Positions 63,608-64,000 of a DNA stretch of 64,000 nucleotides are shown here, piece after piece (within the stretch, counting starts at the first letter, position 1; each line of letters starts with the position of its first letter). A program made the position numbers and the translations under genes. Source of the DNA: Dacryopinax spathularia (lineage: Eukaryota; Basidiomycota; Dacrymycetes; Dacrymycetales; Dacrymycetaceae); NCBI GenBank assembly GCA_037974965.1, contig JBBPFI010000006.1, positions 1,116,001-1,180,000 of the forward strand, in the 5' to 3' direction. The notes under the pieces are model-generated. The model did no database searches, was not told the DNA's origin, and was given only the letters and a program-made list of their open reading frames with translations.

Positions 63608-64000
63608 TGCTCTAGGAGTGTGCGATGTCCATCCAGCAAGCGAGTTAGTGCCTTTTATGTGTCATGTGGTGGTGTGGCTGTTGTGGGTTGCTTTCCACGC
63701 GAAGTGGAGGGGCTACGATGTGGCGGATAGCCGGCGGGAAACGGCATGCGGTGGTTGCTGATGGGAGTGGTGAGGAGTGATGTCGAATAGTTAGTACCTT
63801 AAGGAGGGTAAGAGTTAGCGCTGTGGTGCGGCAACGAGTAGCGGAGGAGCTTGATGGCTTGAGGGGCTTGCCCGGCAAGCGCTGAGCGGGAACGAGACCC
63901 AAGGCTGTTCCGGGGACCCTTATTAGTGGTCCGGGAGCTGAGTAGCGCAGCCTAAGTTTGCCCGTGTGAGAGTTTCTGAAATAACGTCATGATTTCTTTT
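63608..64000. other. Helitron right-end region, no gene
   Basis: It contains the promoter of the 302-residue gene, a perfect 7-base stem (GCTTGCC at 63866-63872 with GGCAAGC at 63874-63880) and the GGACC/GGTCC hairpin followed by CTAA. The last 45 bases may already be host flank. Confidence 0.4.
63652..63659 (-). promoter_or_regulatory. TATA-like box of the 302-residue gene
   Basis: ATAAAAGG on the minus strand, about 45 bases before the proposed ATG at 63607, agrees with a fungal TATA box. Confidence 0.35.

Larger units (their letters stand above)
52340..63955 (+). mobile_element. Large autonomous-looking Helitron with accessory genes
   Basis: A rolling-circle DNA transposon of roughly 11.5 kb, oriented left to right by its RepHel gene (53082-59093). 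Downstream are three intron-bearing genes: Rad9-like (minus), Skp1-like (plus) and an unknown 302-residue protein (minus). The right end holds a GC-rich hairpin (GGACC at 63914-63918 with GGTCC at 63928-63932), then CTAA at 63952-63955, which fits the Helitron 3' CTRR rule. The base after CTAA is G rather than the usual T, so this end is tentative. I could not fix the left TC end; 52340 marks the start of G/T-rich sequence only. Membership of the three accessory genes is inferred from shared strand composition and position, not from verified termini. Confidence 0.6.

Noticed and set aside
63882-63885. CTGA after the first stem as the Helitron 3' end
   Set aside because: It lies one base after the stem instead of 10-12, so it fits the rule worse than CTAA at 63952-63955.

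Overview
The window looks like nuclear DNA of a basidiomycete fungus, probably an Agaricomycete. The protein genes are split by many short GT-AG introns of about 45-60 bases. Intergenic regions are CT-rich and short. Several families are typical of mushroom-forming fungi: a DUF6535 membrane protein, a multi-exon AlkB-like dioxygenase, and a large Helitron. I assembled splice structures by hand from phase and protein logic, so exon edges are predictions. There is no rRNA, no CRISPR and no convincing intact tRNA.

Region 1 (0-9.2 kb): the 3' end of a CHD1-type chromatin remodeller, a convergent alpha/beta hydrolase, and a long AlkB-like 2OG-Fe(II) dioxygenase gene. A 557-base Mutator-like miniature element with a 10-base target duplication sits exactly at the 3' end of the dioxygenase gene. 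A gene-poor stretch runs to 11.8 kb.

Region 2 (11.8-45.4 kb): ordinary housekeeping and regulatory genes. In order they are a C2H2 zinc-finger factor, proteasome alpha-3 (PRE9/PSMA4), a LysM protein, thymidylate synthase, a NIMA kinase, diphthamide enzyme DPH2, a seven-exon hemerythrin-like protein, SDH assembly factor 4, cytochrome c peroxidase, TFIIA large subunit, a PWWP protein, the UCH37 deubiquitinase, an HSL-type esterase, an ATP-grasp protein, a membrane-anchored heparinase-II/III-like protein and a Ser-rich protein of unknown role.

Region 3 (45.4-52.3 kb): a gene-poor 3 kb stretch, then a DUF6535 four-helix membrane protein.

Region 4 (about 52.3-64 kb): a large Helitron rolling-circle DNA transposon. 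It has an apparently intact RepHel protein of about 2,000 residues with the HUH motif, two-tyrosine motif and PIF1-type helicase. Downstream lie three intron-bearing genes, each of which can be assembled with consistent phases: a Rad9-like checkpoint clamp protein (minus strand), an Skp1-like SCF adaptor (plus strand), and an unrecognised 302-residue protein (minus strand). The plus strand of the whole block looks rich in G and T whichever strand a gene uses, which suggests that the three genes travel with the element. A Helitron carrying a DNA-damage-clamp homologue and a ubiquitin-ligase adaptor is the most interesting feature here. Both termini of the element remain uncertain.
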